A stretch of 64,000 nt of DNA from Serinus canaria (lineage: Eukaryota; Chordata; Aves; Passeriformes; Fringillidae), in the NCBI RefSeq assembly GCF_022539315.1, contig NC_066314.1:54187180-54251179 (forward strand). Direction: 5' to 3'. The notes beneath the pieces were generated by a model. The model worked only from the letters and a program-made list of their open reading frames with translations, was not told the DNA's origin and ran no database searches. Below, piece by piece: positions 23,766 to 35,774 of the stretch (positions within the stretch are counted from its first letter, which is position 1; each line of letters begins with the position of its first letter). A program made the translations under genes and the position numbers.

Positions 23766-24876
23766 TATTGTCTGCTTTAGAGTCTTAAAATATTTGACTC
23801 CATTACTGTTGCTCTTTCATAATGAATTAGATTGATTTTCCCCATTATAGCTGTTAAAAGATCCCCTCTGCTTTAAGAAGATGCCTGTCATACAGCAGTT
23901 CTGGCATACCAAAAAGTGCTATTTTCTGAATACAAAAAGATAAATTGTCTCTCACTGTACTGACAGTTTTCCAAACTGTGCAATTTCTCAGCAAAAACAG
24001 AGTTCATGTCACAGTGACTGCAAAAATGTTGTACTGTTATTATGTGCTACTTCCTCAGAACTGTCTCAAATTCCTCCAGCGAGAAGTAAATAAACATTTC
24101 TCATGATTACTCCCTTAAAAAAAAAAAAAGCTTTGGATGTTTTAGATATCTCACAATATTTATATGCCATGTGGATCTGCTCCTCAGGAACTACAACAGT
24201 TTTACCTGGCTCAGCATGAGGTTCCAGAGGAAGTGAGCATAGAGAATATTAGAAAGAAATATTCATTGTAACGAAGCATGATTTCAGATGCCTGTTCCTT
24301 TAAAAATTTGCAGATTGCTGCTGCTGTTCTTGCAGATTACTAAATATTGATAGTGTTATTTTTACTTCTACTGCTGAACGGGATAGAAGAACCATCAATA
24401 TCTCAAAGTTTGTAGGAAACAGCATTAGCTGTTTAACAGTGTTAGAGTGTCTAGGAAGTCTGTGCAACTTAAATAGTTTGTAGCCTCTGGTAGTATTTTC
24501 AATGTTTATTTTCTAATGACAAAATAAAATGTTTGTCAGGCAGAGTTTGTGAAAGTAAATACCTCAAAACTGCTGTCTTACAGCAAGTTTGCCTTTGCTA
24601 CCTGACTTTTTTGCCTTTTGCTCTCAACATTCTGTAACATTTTACACTGCTGAAGTCTTGCTTTTTCCAAACGGATTGAATTTGTGCTCCATGTTTAAAG
24701 GATTCCATGGGACTGATGATGACCTATGCTTGGACACAGCAACAGAGTAAAACACAGTGAAATCTTGAATGCAGTCATACAAGCAGAAGCCTGGGATTTT
24801 CCTGTTAATCTTGCTGTGTACAAGCAATAAATGAGCAAGAGATTTTCTGAGGGAAAAAACCCAGTAGTCACTGACA
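23766..24876. other. Unique AT-rich DNA, no gene seen
   Basis: Includes a short poly-A run at about 24117-24129. No repeat or exon was identified. Confidence 0.6.
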
Positions 24877-25283
24877 TGTGAAGTGAAGAACGGAGGGTGC
24901 CAATGATGCCTTGAGAGGCTACCTAGAACAGAGGCTAGAGAGTGTTAGAGGAATAAAGTAGTTATTTACTAAAAGGCCTTCAAAGGATACACCTTGGGCA
25001 GTCCAAGAGTCTGGCCATGGCTCCACCCAAGATGGACTCGAGGTCATGAGTTTTCACACTTATATAAGTTTTGGTCCATTTGCATATTGGGATTAATTGT
25101 CCAATTGCAGCTTCAGGTTATGTAGTCCCATCCTTCCACATTGCTCTCCTCAATTTGCTGTTGTTTGTACTTTATGGGCCTGAAGCTGCAACAGTGTCCT
25201 TGGTTCTCAGGCTGGAAAAGGATTGTTTTGTCTGACTAAACTGTGACAAGGACTTGATAACACTTTATATGTTCAGAGCTACA
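24877..25283 (-). mobile_element. Probable solo LTR of an endogenous retrovirus, antisense
   Basis: Read on the minus strand the block starts TGTAGCTCTGAAC and ends CTTCACTTCACA, the TG...CA ends typical of LTRs. In between lie a TATA-like ACTTATATAAG and, downstream, an A/T-rich possible poly(A) region (AGTAAATAACT). I could not find a matching target duplication, so the ends and the class are uncertain. Confidence 0.5.
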
Positions 25284-25324
25284 CCCTAATAAAGTACAGA
25301 ACCTGGAGAATATGAAAGCTAACA

Positions 25325-25630
25325 TAAGGCATCACCAAGAGGATGTAGCCAGGCTGGTGGTACTGAGCAGAGGCACTAGAGGAACAGACAGGAACTGATC
25401 CTAGGAGGTTCCTCCTAATCATAAGGCAGAACTTCTTCCTTGGGCAGTGAGCAAGCACTGAACAGATTGTCCAAAGAGGGTGTGGAGTCTCCTTACTGGG
25501 GATATTCCAGACCCCTCTGGACAAAATCCTCTGCCGTGTGCTCTGGGATGGCCCTGCTGGAGCAGGGAGATGGGACCAGCTGCCCCACTGTGGTCCCTTC
25601 CAGCTTGGCCCATTCTAGGATTATGGGAAT
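25325..25630 (+). mobile_element. CR1 3' fragment, sense
   Basis: 'ggatgtagccaggctgg', 'ggcagaacttcttccttgg', 'gtgtggagtctccttactgg', 'tgggatggccctgctgg' and 'gtggtcccttccagcttgg' give the CR1 3' UTR, ending 'cattctaggattatgg'. Same subfamily type as the antisense copy at 37120. Confidence 0.88.
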
Positions 25631-27924
25631 AATCCTAGATGCAGAAGGAGGCACTCATACCATCCCACTCCATTCTGCAGCTTGCTGTGCTTACAGATGA
25701 TTCTGGTTTTTTATCAAATAAATCAGCAGTTACTATCCTTCCAGGAAAGTGACCTCATTTCTCCTGTACCACTCTAATGGGCCTAATGGACTGATCAGGA
25801 TAGATGATGGGTAGGGGTGAATTCTGAAGTCACTTGAACGTGAAGACAGCAAGGATTAAAAGCAGAACTATACATATTGTAACAAAATCATCTTTTGGTC
25901 TCTTAGAAAGCATAAAATGGGACCTCATGCACTCTTGTGTGATTTAGCAAAGGTGGATGAGGGAAGCAAAACTGTCCTCCAGTGCCAAGAGTTTAGGTAA
26001 AGATTGGGGTTTAAAAATAAGTCCAGTTGATAGGTGACTGAACTGAAAGGTCAGCTGCTAAGTTGAGCCTTTCCAGAGCTAAACCTGGGGAGCTTACAGC
26101 TAATTGAAGATCTGTTTAACAAACATTGCTTTCAAGCTCTGTGTAGGGTCTCCAAGCCAGAACAGCTGTACTTTAGTGACTGGTTTGAAAAGAGGAGGGG
26201 AGGAGGAGGAATGAAGGACTTAGGACAGGTATTGGAGCTGTTCCTTATGAACCTCACCAAATAGCAAATGGGAAATCAAGAGATGAGTACATTCCAGCAG
26301 AAGTTCAAAGTGCAAGTGATAATAGAAAGACTAGACTGACAGGTTCTGGCAAGTTGCGGGGGCATTGTAAAAAAGCACTGGTAGCTCCACAGCTCAAACC
26401 TCAAAGCTCAAGGTCTTACCTCTTTCCTGCTTCCCTACCCCCTTCCACTTCCTCTCCTCTTTTATTTCATCCATGAGAAATTGTTTGTTGGGATGCATTC
26501 ACTTCCAGAGGTGGAAGTGAACAAGTACTGGCAGCATTAAGTAGTAGGAGAGAAGCTAAGAATTTAAGTAATCTGGTGAAAATTTGGAGTGTCCAGTGAG
26601 GAAAATGAGTGTGCAGGTGAAAAAAAATAAATACAGCTGAGCAGCAATTGCGAGTTGAATTCATCCTGGAGGAGATGGCAAGATGAGAAGTGAGGAATCA
26701 AAGCTTCACAGTGGTGTCTTTCACTTTGTGGATTACTGTGTGGATTACTGAGGACAGAGAGTGACCTCTACTCAGGCTTGTGTCAACGGTGGCAATGGTC
26801 TGGAATGAGATGAAGGTGCAGCAGTGGCACTTCATCTCACCTCACCCTTCTCTGAAGACTCAAGGTGCTCTTTTCAGAGCAGGTCTCACTAAAGCTCCTT
26901 CAATACCTGAAAACTCTCCCCTGGGATTCTCCAAACTACAGCTCAGCTTGCAGGGTTGGAAGACATACTTCATGGGCTTGATGAAATGGGAGATACACTC
27001 TGGGGTTGCAATTAAATGAAACTGTTTCCTGTTCTGCCTGTAAACATTCCATAGGAAATTGAGGCAGTTTTCACTGGAGACAAGGAAACTACCACCAACC
27101 AGGAAAAGTTGCTTGAATTGTGAAAAACGGCAAACTTCTCCTTATGGCAAATGCACTGAAATGTACACTTTTATCCAGGGGTTCGAATTACACCCTTTTC
27201 TCTGAGAACAGCTGCATGTTCTGGTGGGAATGGTAAAGTTTTGGCCCAGATCCAATTTAATAATACAGAAAGATGCAAGGGTTAGGTGTTTTTTTTGTTT
27301 GTTTGTTTGTTTGGTTAGTTTTTTGGTTTGGTTTGTTTTTTAAATGTTTTTTTGGTCATTTTGCTTTCTTTGAATATAAATTCTTCCAAAGCAAAATTTA
27401 CTCACTGGCAGATCAGGCTTGCAAAGGTGCTGAGTACTCTGGCAGTGGTCCAAAAGTGCACTTAAGCCCCTGCTTAACTCTGAGGACATAATTAGTCTTG
27501 CCAATTTCAGTAGGGCTGTTGACATGCTAAAACTTAAGCATGTGACTAAGTCCACTGCTGCAAGAATGCTTAGTCCTTTGTAGGGTTAAGCTCAGCTCTG
27601 TGCTACACAAAAGATCTTTTGTTCAGCCTTGAATGACAAGGACAAGCAATGGAAGGAATAAACACCCTTCTCTAAAATAAATATTGTGCTGATCACAGAG
27701 ATAGTGCACATATTATTAACGCAGAGGCTGTCATCACATTTTATTAGCAGCATTTTAGCAGCACGAATGAGATGATTCACTCCTCTGAACCATGACTCCA
27801 TTATCTTTTTGTACCTGAAATGCCTGTCTTGTTCTCTTCCATGGTAACTCTGCAGCTGTTGGTGTTTGCATGGACTCCTGTTCATCTTCAAGCTCTGCAC
27901 TCTGAATACACCAAGACAGTCCAT
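25631..27924. other. Unique DNA, no gene seen
   Basis: A (GTTT)n/T-rich tract lies at 27284-27346, and a 13-bp duplication 'gtggattactgt' at about 26727-26752. No exon or repeat family was recognised. Confidence 0.55.
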
Positions 27925-28335
27925 CCTGTGAGGAACAGCTGCAGGAGTTGAGGGGCTCAGCCAGGAGAAGAGGATGCTCAAGGGGGACTTCTTCACTCTC
28001 TAGAACTCCTTGACAGGAGGGTGCAGCCAAATGGGGTCAGGGTCCTCTCCCAGGGAACAAGAGACAGGACAAGAGAAAACAGCCTCAAGCTGCACCAAGA
28101 CCAGTTCAGGCTGGACATCAGGAAGGATTTTGTCGTGGAAAGGGTGGTTAAGCACTAGAACAGGCTGGCCAGGGTGGTGATGGAGTCCCCATGCCTGGAG
28201 GTTTTCAAGAAATTACTCAGTGCTCTGGTCTGGTTGATAAAGTAAAGCTGATAAAGTAAAGCTCAGTAAAAGGATGGACTCAATTACCATTGAGGCAGGT
28301 CTTTTCCAGCCTAAACAATTCTGCAAATCTGTGAA
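27925..28335 (+). mobile_element. CR1 3' fragment, sense
   Basis: 'gaggggctcagccaggagaa', 'gttcaggctggacatcagg', 'tggagtccccatgcctgg' and 'ggcaggtcttttccagcc' are in CR1 order, ending 'caattctgcaaatctgtga'. An internal 14-bp duplication (ctgataaagtaaag, about 28236-28263) is private to this copy. Confidence 0.9.
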
Positions 28336-28519
28336 GTCAGCTCTGAGCAGGCTGCTAGGTCTGTCTGGTGCAGAGACACCAGACAGAGGCACAATGAAAT
28401 GACCCTGACAGTGTGACAGCCATGTCCCAGATTTGGGGTTCACTCATCCCTTGCACAGTGCTCCCCACTTCTGCGGCTGTGCAGCTGTGGTGGGCTGGAT
28501 CAGATCACCCCATGTCTAG

Positions 28520-28691
28520 ATCATGGAATTATAGAATGATTTGCCTTTGCCTTTCTAAGGGACCTTAAGGTCCATTTAATTCCCAAACCCTGCCATGGGC
28601 AGGAACACTTTCCCTTATCCCTTGCTCAGAGCCCCACCCAACCTGGCCTTGAACACTTACAGGGATGGGCAGCCACAGCTGCTCTGTGGAA
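28520..28691 (-). mobile_element. CR1 3' end, antisense (first half of a split copy)
   Basis: The antisense CR1 tip begins 'atggaattatagaatgattt', then 'ccctgccatgggcaggaaca' and 'gatgggcagccacagctgct'. It breaks off at about 28691, and the same element resumes at 28980 with no CR1 sequence lost. Confidence 0.88.
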
Positions 28692-28979
28692 GTGTTATGA
28701 GCTGCCCCTGAAGGCAAGGGTATCCCAGGTTCTTGTTAATACATATCTTGGGATGGGTTAAATGAAACAACACAAATTACTTTGTTTATAAACATATCTA
28801 TATTTTCCAGATTTAGTTTTGAATAGTTTGTGTGCAATGGGAAGCAGGTTTGTAGCCATTTTGGTCATCATTATCTATAGTAACGTAGCAATATAAAAGC
28901 ATAAAAATAACACTTACGCACCTCCGCAGTGGCAGATTGTTTTGAGTCATTAACCATTAACATTCCAGTTTGCCAGAAT
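28692..28979. mobile_element. Unidentified ~288-bp insertion inside a CR1
   Basis: This segment splits an antisense CR1 exactly: 'gctgctctgtgga' ends before it and 'cctgtgccagtgcctcacc' follows, matching continuous CR1. The insert starts near TGTTATGAG and ends near TTTGCCAGAAT, with A-rich stretches including ATAAAAATAA. TG...CA ends are possible, with GAAG/GAAT as a weak imperfect target duplication, but the element class is not recognised. Confidence 0.6.
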
Positions 28980-29070
28980 CCTGTGCCAGTGCCTCACCAC
29001 CCTCACAAGGAAGAATTCTTTTCCACTATCCAATCTAAACCTACTTTCTGTCAGTCCAAAGCCACTGATT
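28980..29070 (-). mobile_element. CR1, antisense (second half of the split copy)
   Basis: 'tgccagtgcctcaccaccct', 'gaagaattcttttccactat' and 'tctgtcagtccaaagccac' continue the CR1 that begins at 28520, reading towards its 5' side. Confidence 0.85.
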
Positions 29071-29763
29071 GAGACCAGTGCATGCTTAGGCAAAGAGTGT
29101 GAAAAATGGACAATGCCACAGTGCTGTTATTTCAGATCCCATCATCCTGGCAAGTTCTCAGGCAGGTTCTCCCAAAGCTGGAAGCTTGGACAGCTTGAAG
29201 CGATGAGGCCCATAGGCCAGTGCCACACTGGTGGTGTGGCATTTTTCATGGTGAAACCAAGGGAATGTGAGTGTTTGCAGACATTTTTCTCCTAACATTC
29301 CCATTTTTGGTCACACAGTCCCAACTGAAACATAGCAGCAGCAGTGGTCAAGTATCAGAGGGAAAGGTAGTGGGAGGAACAGATTTTGCACGTTGTTGAG
29401 CTGTAGCTGTTGAGTCTGTAGAACTGAGTCACTGAACAATTCATGTTGATAATTAAATGAAGCATTCTTAAAACATAATTAAGAAAAAGAAAGCCTGAAG
29501 CTTAAATAAATCATCTTCTCTTATTTTACTCGTTATACATTTATCCATTCCAGATATTCTAAGCCTTAGCACACTCTCCTTTTTGGCCTTAGTTTTTAGT
29601 TTCCAGGCCATGGCTGCTTTTAATTTATTTAGGACTCTTAAATTTTGTTTCATTGTTGGTCCTAACTACTTTTTAATGGTATTCCTGTAGTTTAACTTAT
29701 TTCATTTGAAAACTGCAATTTTGACAATTTCTAATTCCAAATGGGGAGGAAATATGGAAAACC

Positions 29764-29887
29764 AGATTTTAGAAGACAAATCTTCTTATGAAGAAGAAAT
29801 TTTCTTCTGAAAAGCAGATTTCAGAAGACAAATCTTCTTATGAAGAAGGAATTTTCTTCTGAAAAGCAGATTTCAGAAGACAAATCT
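29764..29887. repeat. 52-bp tandem repeat, 2.4 copies
   Basis: Copies start at 29764, 29816 and 29868 (partial) and differ by only one or two bases. Each unit has internal self-complementarity: TCTTCTTATGAAGAAGA, and AGAAGAAATTTTCTTCT (GGAATT version in copy 2). Confidence 0.95.
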
Positions 29888-32328
29888 AAATTTTAGTGGC
29901 CTAAACATCTGTCACTTCCTAGAGAAAGCCTTTCCAACAGAACAATTTTGGGTTTGAGAGCTGCAGAATCATCTATGAAGCTGTCCAACACAATCTTCAC
30001 ATTCAAGAGGACTCCAGCAGGTCTTTGAGAACATATCTTTATTTGCACAGGGTCTGATGCAATCCCTACCTTGTCTGCAGGCAAAGTCTGCAGCTAATTT
30101 CTGCTCATGATTCACCAGAGTTCAGCAGCCTGGAGGGCACAGAGAAAGGCAAAGAACATCTGTTCTGGCAGGTTAAAAGATTAATTTCTGAATACTAAAA
30201 ATAACTTCTTTATAATTCCATCCCATCTTGCTTCCAAGGACCTGACATTTGGCAAATTTTAATGAAGTGAACTTTGCAACACCTCTGTGAGGTTGATGTA
30301 AATATCATCCCCATTGACAGGTAATGAAATTACAGCACAGATGAAGACAAAGGCCTGGGCTCAGGGAGCATCCCATACAGACATGCATCCTCTCTTACAA
30401 GTGCTGCTGGCAGCATCAGGGGACATTTTTTCTGAAATAGCTAAATCTGACATAGAAGTCATTGCCCAGACACAAAAGCCCATTTCTGGCTCAAGGAAAT
30501 GAATAAACTTTACTCATGGACAGCTCTGAAAACAATTCTTACTCACTCACACCAAGGCAGAGTCCTCTGGAAGAAACTGAAAGCAAGAACAGGTTTTTTG
30601 ACTATTCAAAATAGTTTTTCTTTTTAGACTGAAAAGAAAGCACACAGAAAATTCTGAATACCAGAAAAAAATGGATTTTCTGATAATTTTCCTTCTGAAA
30701 ACTCTTGGTGATTAATATTCTTAACCCTTGTTTTTGTCTTTTAATTGTAGAAATAAGTTTGCAACAGAAAATGGAAACTTTTCTTTCCAGGAAGTGAAAA
30801 AGATTTGGCTTAACCTGGACAAAATAAAGCAAAGCAAACCCCTTGAAATTGATATTACTGGTTAGGGTTTTTCTTTTTTTTATGGGAACAAAAATGTCTC
30901 CATTGACTCTCTGGGTCCTTCAGACTCTGGGAAGAAAATTTGCGAAACATCTTTTTGTTATTCCTTGGCAGCCTCAGACGGTTTCAAGAATCCTTTTTTT
31001 TTCTTTTAATTTGATAAACTTTATTAAGCTTTCTATACACCATTATCCAGTTATTTTGAATAAAACCAGTGGGGTGAAAAAACTGAGAACAAAACTGATT
31101 TCCCCCACATTTAGCTGTCCTCACTTAGTTTAATCTTTCAGATGAGAGAGATGAATCACTCCCTTGAGCAGCTTGAGCCAGACATCCAATTTTCAGAGAG
31201 CAGATTCTCAGCAGGACTAATCCTGCCCCAGTTCCCGCCTCTCCTCTTCCAGCTGAAATTGACAGTCAGCCCCATGGAGCTTCATTTCCCAGCCCAAGCA
31301 GATTTTGAGGATTTGCTTATTTAATAATAGCAAAGAAATAAATAGCAGTTTCCATTAATTATTGTGCTGTTTATTCATAATTCCATGTCTTGAATAAGGA
31401 TGGGTTGGTTGTAGGTTCAACCTGGATGCAAGAACAGCAGAAGTCCAAGGTGAAAGTCCACCAAGCTCAGCATCCTGGCCTATGGAAACATAAATATCAC
31501 ATTCCATGGAATACAGGTGAGAATCAAGTAAATCTCAAGTAACACTCTCCCAGAATACTCTTCCATTTTCTAATAACTGGCTTGAGGATTACCTGAGATA
31601 AAGGTGATACCTTGGAGTTGTTAATGTTTTGACAGCCTAAATGGTTTTGATCCTGTGAAAACAAAGCCTGGCAGAAATACAGTGTTCCTTCCAGACTGCA
31701 CCTCCAATTCCATGAAGGGAAGAACCTAAGGGATGGCTGGAGTTCCTGCACATCTGTCTTGGCTGATTAAAAAGTCACACACTTGCCACCTGTGACCACT
31801 TTACTTTGTGCAACATGGATTTCAACACAGGATAATTCAATTTCTCACTTTACCTGATCAGATGCTGAAGTAACTGTGAAGAGCTGAGCGGACAAAAGGC
31901 ACCTTGAGTTTGTAGTTAAAGGTCCATTACGTGGGGTAGGAAGAATCTGTAGTCCAAGAACTCAAGAGGAGAATGAGCAAACCAAAGTGAATTTGCTTCA
32001 ATAAAGCAAAATCAGGGCCTGACTTTTGTGTGAGTGCATAACACGCATGTACCTGTAGATGCACAAGAAAGGTCAAGAAAGCATTGAAGCAAATACACAG
32101 AAATGGTTTTCCTTTGTGGAAATCAGGGCCTTCTGATGTCTTTGCTTGAAAGAAAAGCATGATTCCTAGCTTGGACTACAGATTCATTGATTAGGGTTCC
32201 CTGAAAGATTTGAGGAAAATTTAGGTGTAGAGAATTCTAACAGCAATGTTAACATAATGAGAAAAATGCACTGCAGTATCAGAGGAGAAGGAGAGGGAAG
32301 AGCTGATTAAGGGTGTCAGTTATAAAAT

Positions 32329-32462
32329 AACAACAACAAAAAAAAAAAAAAAAAAAAAACAAACCAAAAAAAAAAACCAAACAAACCAAAAAAAAAAAAC
32401 AAAACAACAACAACAAAAAAAAACCACCAACCAACCAAAAGAAAAAAAAATCCCCAAACAAA
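32329..32462. repeat. A-rich low-complexity tract with AAC/AACC units
   Basis: Runs of up to about 22 A broken by C and CC (AACAAC, ACCAAC). The complementary strand reads as phenylalanine/valine/glycine and mimics a membrane segment, which is a composition artefact. Confidence 0.95.
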
Positions 32463-34139
32463 CAGTGGTGGTGGTAGTGCCTTGCATGAAGATTCTTTTT
32501 ATTTTCCTTCAGAAAAAAAGATCTACTTCCTGACCTGCTAAATTATTTGATGGAGCAGAAGTTGGCTACCACACCCTATTCTGTGCAGGCAAGTCTCTTT
32601 TTTGCAGGGGCTGCACTTTAGCACATGCTCAAGGCAAGCTTGCACTGCCATCTAAATATTTTGAATTCAACCATATGCAGAAGCACATTCTTCAGTTACA
32701 ATCTCAAGCATGTACTTTTGGAAAAAAAGCAGCAAAAAAATCATTTTGTCATTGAAGTCAGCAATTCTGACTCTGCTCAGAATGTGGGACTGATTGGTAT
32801 AAGCTGCCATTTAATGTAGCATATGTTCAGAGTAGAAGCGTATTTTATGTCGAAATCTATCACGAGGCCAAATTAATCTCTGGCACACAACAGGGATGAC
32901 TGACCCACTACAGTTTTTTTCCCGTGAAAATCAAAATGTAGCATCCAATTTCTATGTAGTTCCAGGAAAACCAAGTAAATCAGTTCTTTTTAATTTTACT
33001 GATTTAATTGATAAGTGACATAAGGCATGTATAGACAAACTATTAAAAACAGGTAAATTGACTTTCTGTTGTACATTTGTCTTCTGGCTAAACAGAAAAT
33101 AAACTTGGTGTAACACTGCCCTGACTCCTGGCTTATAATTGTTACTTTGGCAAATCTTTTTAAAATCAATAAATATGAAGGATAAATGGAGAACAAGTTT
33201 TTGAGCAATGCAAACAAAAAATGGCCTTGATTTAGGAAATCATATAAGCATATGGATGCAGTCCTGCTTAGAAGAGCACACTGGGCTTCTCTGGATTTAA
33301 TCCAGGCGTAAATCCAGCAAAGCATAGGCTCTAAAAACCTTGTTGCATTCTGGACATGTGTTTTGGATGAAATCAGTAACATTTATATTAAATTTAGTTC
33401 AGACAGCATATCCAACTAAAAGGATGAGGAGAACTTGAAAGATATCTGCAATTTACATGAAGTTACAAGAGTTTAATTCAAATTTATATTGTTCCCACAC
33501 CTTGAAAATTTTCCCGTCCTTGAGTATGTCTGTAATAATTTACAATAAATTGTAAATGGCTTTCATGTTTCAGATATTAAAGAACACTTTGCTTATTTGG
33601 GAGGTTAATTTTGCAGGGAAATAGTTAGATAGAAAACATGTTTTTTTACATTCAGAAAATACAAACCAGATTACTGATGTATTGATGGCATTGGGACCAC
33701 GCCCTGCCATGACCTACAGTGGAATAGATGTGGGAAACTCCATGAGAGCAGGGAACAACCTCAAAAAAGCCATATATCTGGTGTCTGATAGAACCTGAAT
33801 CCAAGCAGTTTTCTTGTCCAGCAAATGAATTTAATATTTATATACCCTGAGATTGGACAGACTGAAATCACATCCATCCTTGTGCTCCTCCCGCTGTCAC
33901 ATCCACACCAGCCTCTCCACTGTGGAGACCATGTGGACAGAGGCATTGCACTGACCACAAAGCCACAAAATGAGGCAAGATGTTGATTCTCAGTCATGGC
34001 AGAAAGCTCCTAAGTTAAGTATGTCAAACAGAAAAAGCAGTCATTGGTAGTCTTAAAATAAAGAGTTTGGACACAGTCCACCAGAGCATCTTTGTGGGAC
34101 TAGTCACTGGGACGTAGTAATGCCAGAGTTTGTTGAGAT

Positions 34140-34520
34140 TAAATTTATGCGTAACTATCTATTAAAAGTACTGAGCCATAATGAATGCTTTCAGAATGTA
34201 TCACAATAGCATTAATTAGGATGCATTTTGGGGACATTAGTGAAGCTCTCACAAGTATTTTCCAGATATTTGATCATAATTTAGCATTAGTCCGGCATGA
34301 GTTAATGGACATCATTTTTATTCCCTTAAAAATACCCTTGTTTTGGTGAGTCCCACTGCTATTATATCATTTAATATTCATTTTCATGACACTAATTGTG
34401 TGATATTGATTCAGATATTGCACATTACCATTGGGACTCCATTTTAATTCAGTGTTAGTGCAGCAATAAGATGTAGAACAGAAGTGTTAGCATTTTAAAT
34501 TAAAAGTCTGACTAAAACAT
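34140..34520. promoter_or_regulatory. TAAT-rich unique block, possible conserved non-coding element
   Basis: Repeat-free and AT-rich, with many homeodomain-type cores (for example ATTAATTA-like words near 34213, and TAAT/ATTA near 34280, 34390 and 34440). It has no stop-free frame or simple repeat. Vertebrate developmental enhancers often look like this, but composition alone would also produce it. Confidence 0.15.
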
Positions 34521-34777
34521 TTCCACTTAGTGGAATTGTGCTGCCCCCATTGAGTCAAGAAGTCAATCCAGATCTTCCTTAAGGGTGCAGATTTGTAAAC
34601 AAATGTCACAATCCCTTTTATTTTTAGCAGACAAAAGGATTTCTGAAGTATTTAAAGGACCTAAAGTAATACAAGACTCTCTGAAAGAAAAGGACCTTTA
34701 CTTTGCTACCAAAAAGTCACTGGGATATTTGACTCTGATTTCAGTGGCTACAAAGCCACCTCAAAAGAATTTGCTGC

Positions 34778-34806
34778 TTGTTGCAATATTGAAATATTGC
34801 CAACAA
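34778..34806. repeat. Small near-perfect hairpin
   Basis: TTGTTGCAATATT (34778-34790) and AATATTGCCAACAA (34793-34806) pair with a one-base bulge and a 2-nt turn. Confidence 0.85.
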
Positions 34807-35690
34807 ATATTGAAATGGTGTGGTTTCCCCAAGAGTAGACTAAACCTAGACTTCCCTCTACTGGACTTATTTTTCTACAATTAAGCCACAAAGCAAATGC
34901 CCAAAAGGAGAGAATAAAGCACTTCTTTTCCCTGTCCTTTATAATCTGAGTGTCTCCCACCATGGCATTATCATGCCGTAAAGGAAAGGACAGAACCTTT
35001 GTTCTGAGCATAAAATGTCCCATTACAGTGAAAATTCCACACATGTGGCTTTTCCCTGAGCCTAGTGTGGTCCCACTTCAATGTGTTAAACTACAGATAT
35101 AAACTTCAAATTTCTTTACACCTGTTCATATATATTACTCAAGACTTTTCTAGCAGACTTTTCAGTCTGCTAAAATTTATGCTCATTCAGGCTTGTACAT
35201 CTTTTATTTTTAAGAAGAAGGAGGTTTGGTCACTCTAATTAGACCATGAGTTTTTTTAAAAACTGGATAGTCTTTTGCTGAGCTGTGGCCATGGTTACCC
35301 TCAGCAGCACACATTTAAATACACTTTCCCCTCATTCACTGTGGCTGTGAGATGCCCCTGTTTAACTGTTTTTATTAATTACAGAAACAAATAATAATTT
35401 TGAAGGTGCTGTGATCAATGGGGAGAAGGGAAGAAGCCTTTTGCACTGTCCAATTTTAAATCTGTTAACTTAGAATTTTCTCCTAACTGGAAGTGGTGCT
35501 CAAAGATGATTAGACACTCAAGATGACGAGGAACAGAGGTGTATCCAGATCCATATATTTAAAATCCATTCAAATGGTACATCCAGAAAAGCACCTATTT
35601 AGGCACCTATTGTTTGAGGCAGAGAGAAAAAACAGAGGGAGGATACAGAATGAAAGATATGGAAGTCAAAGATGAATGGGAAAGAAAAAT

Positions 35691-35774
35691 CTGCTTCTGT
35701 GTTCATGACAGGGACAAAATTCTGCACAGAATCTGTTTCTGTGTGTGGAACAAGGACAAAATTCTGCCCACAAC
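35691..35774. repeat. 42-bp imperfect tandem duplication
   Basis: Units 35691-35732 and 35733-35774 share CTGYTTCTGTGT and GGACAAAATTCTGC. Because 42 is a multiple of three the surrounding plus-strand frame stays open and repeats a CFCV..DKIL peptide motif. No domain is recognised. Confidence 0.85.

Noticed and set aside
32279..32461. Apparent all-hydrophobic membrane peptide on the minus strand
   Set aside because: It is the complement of an A-rich low-complexity tract.
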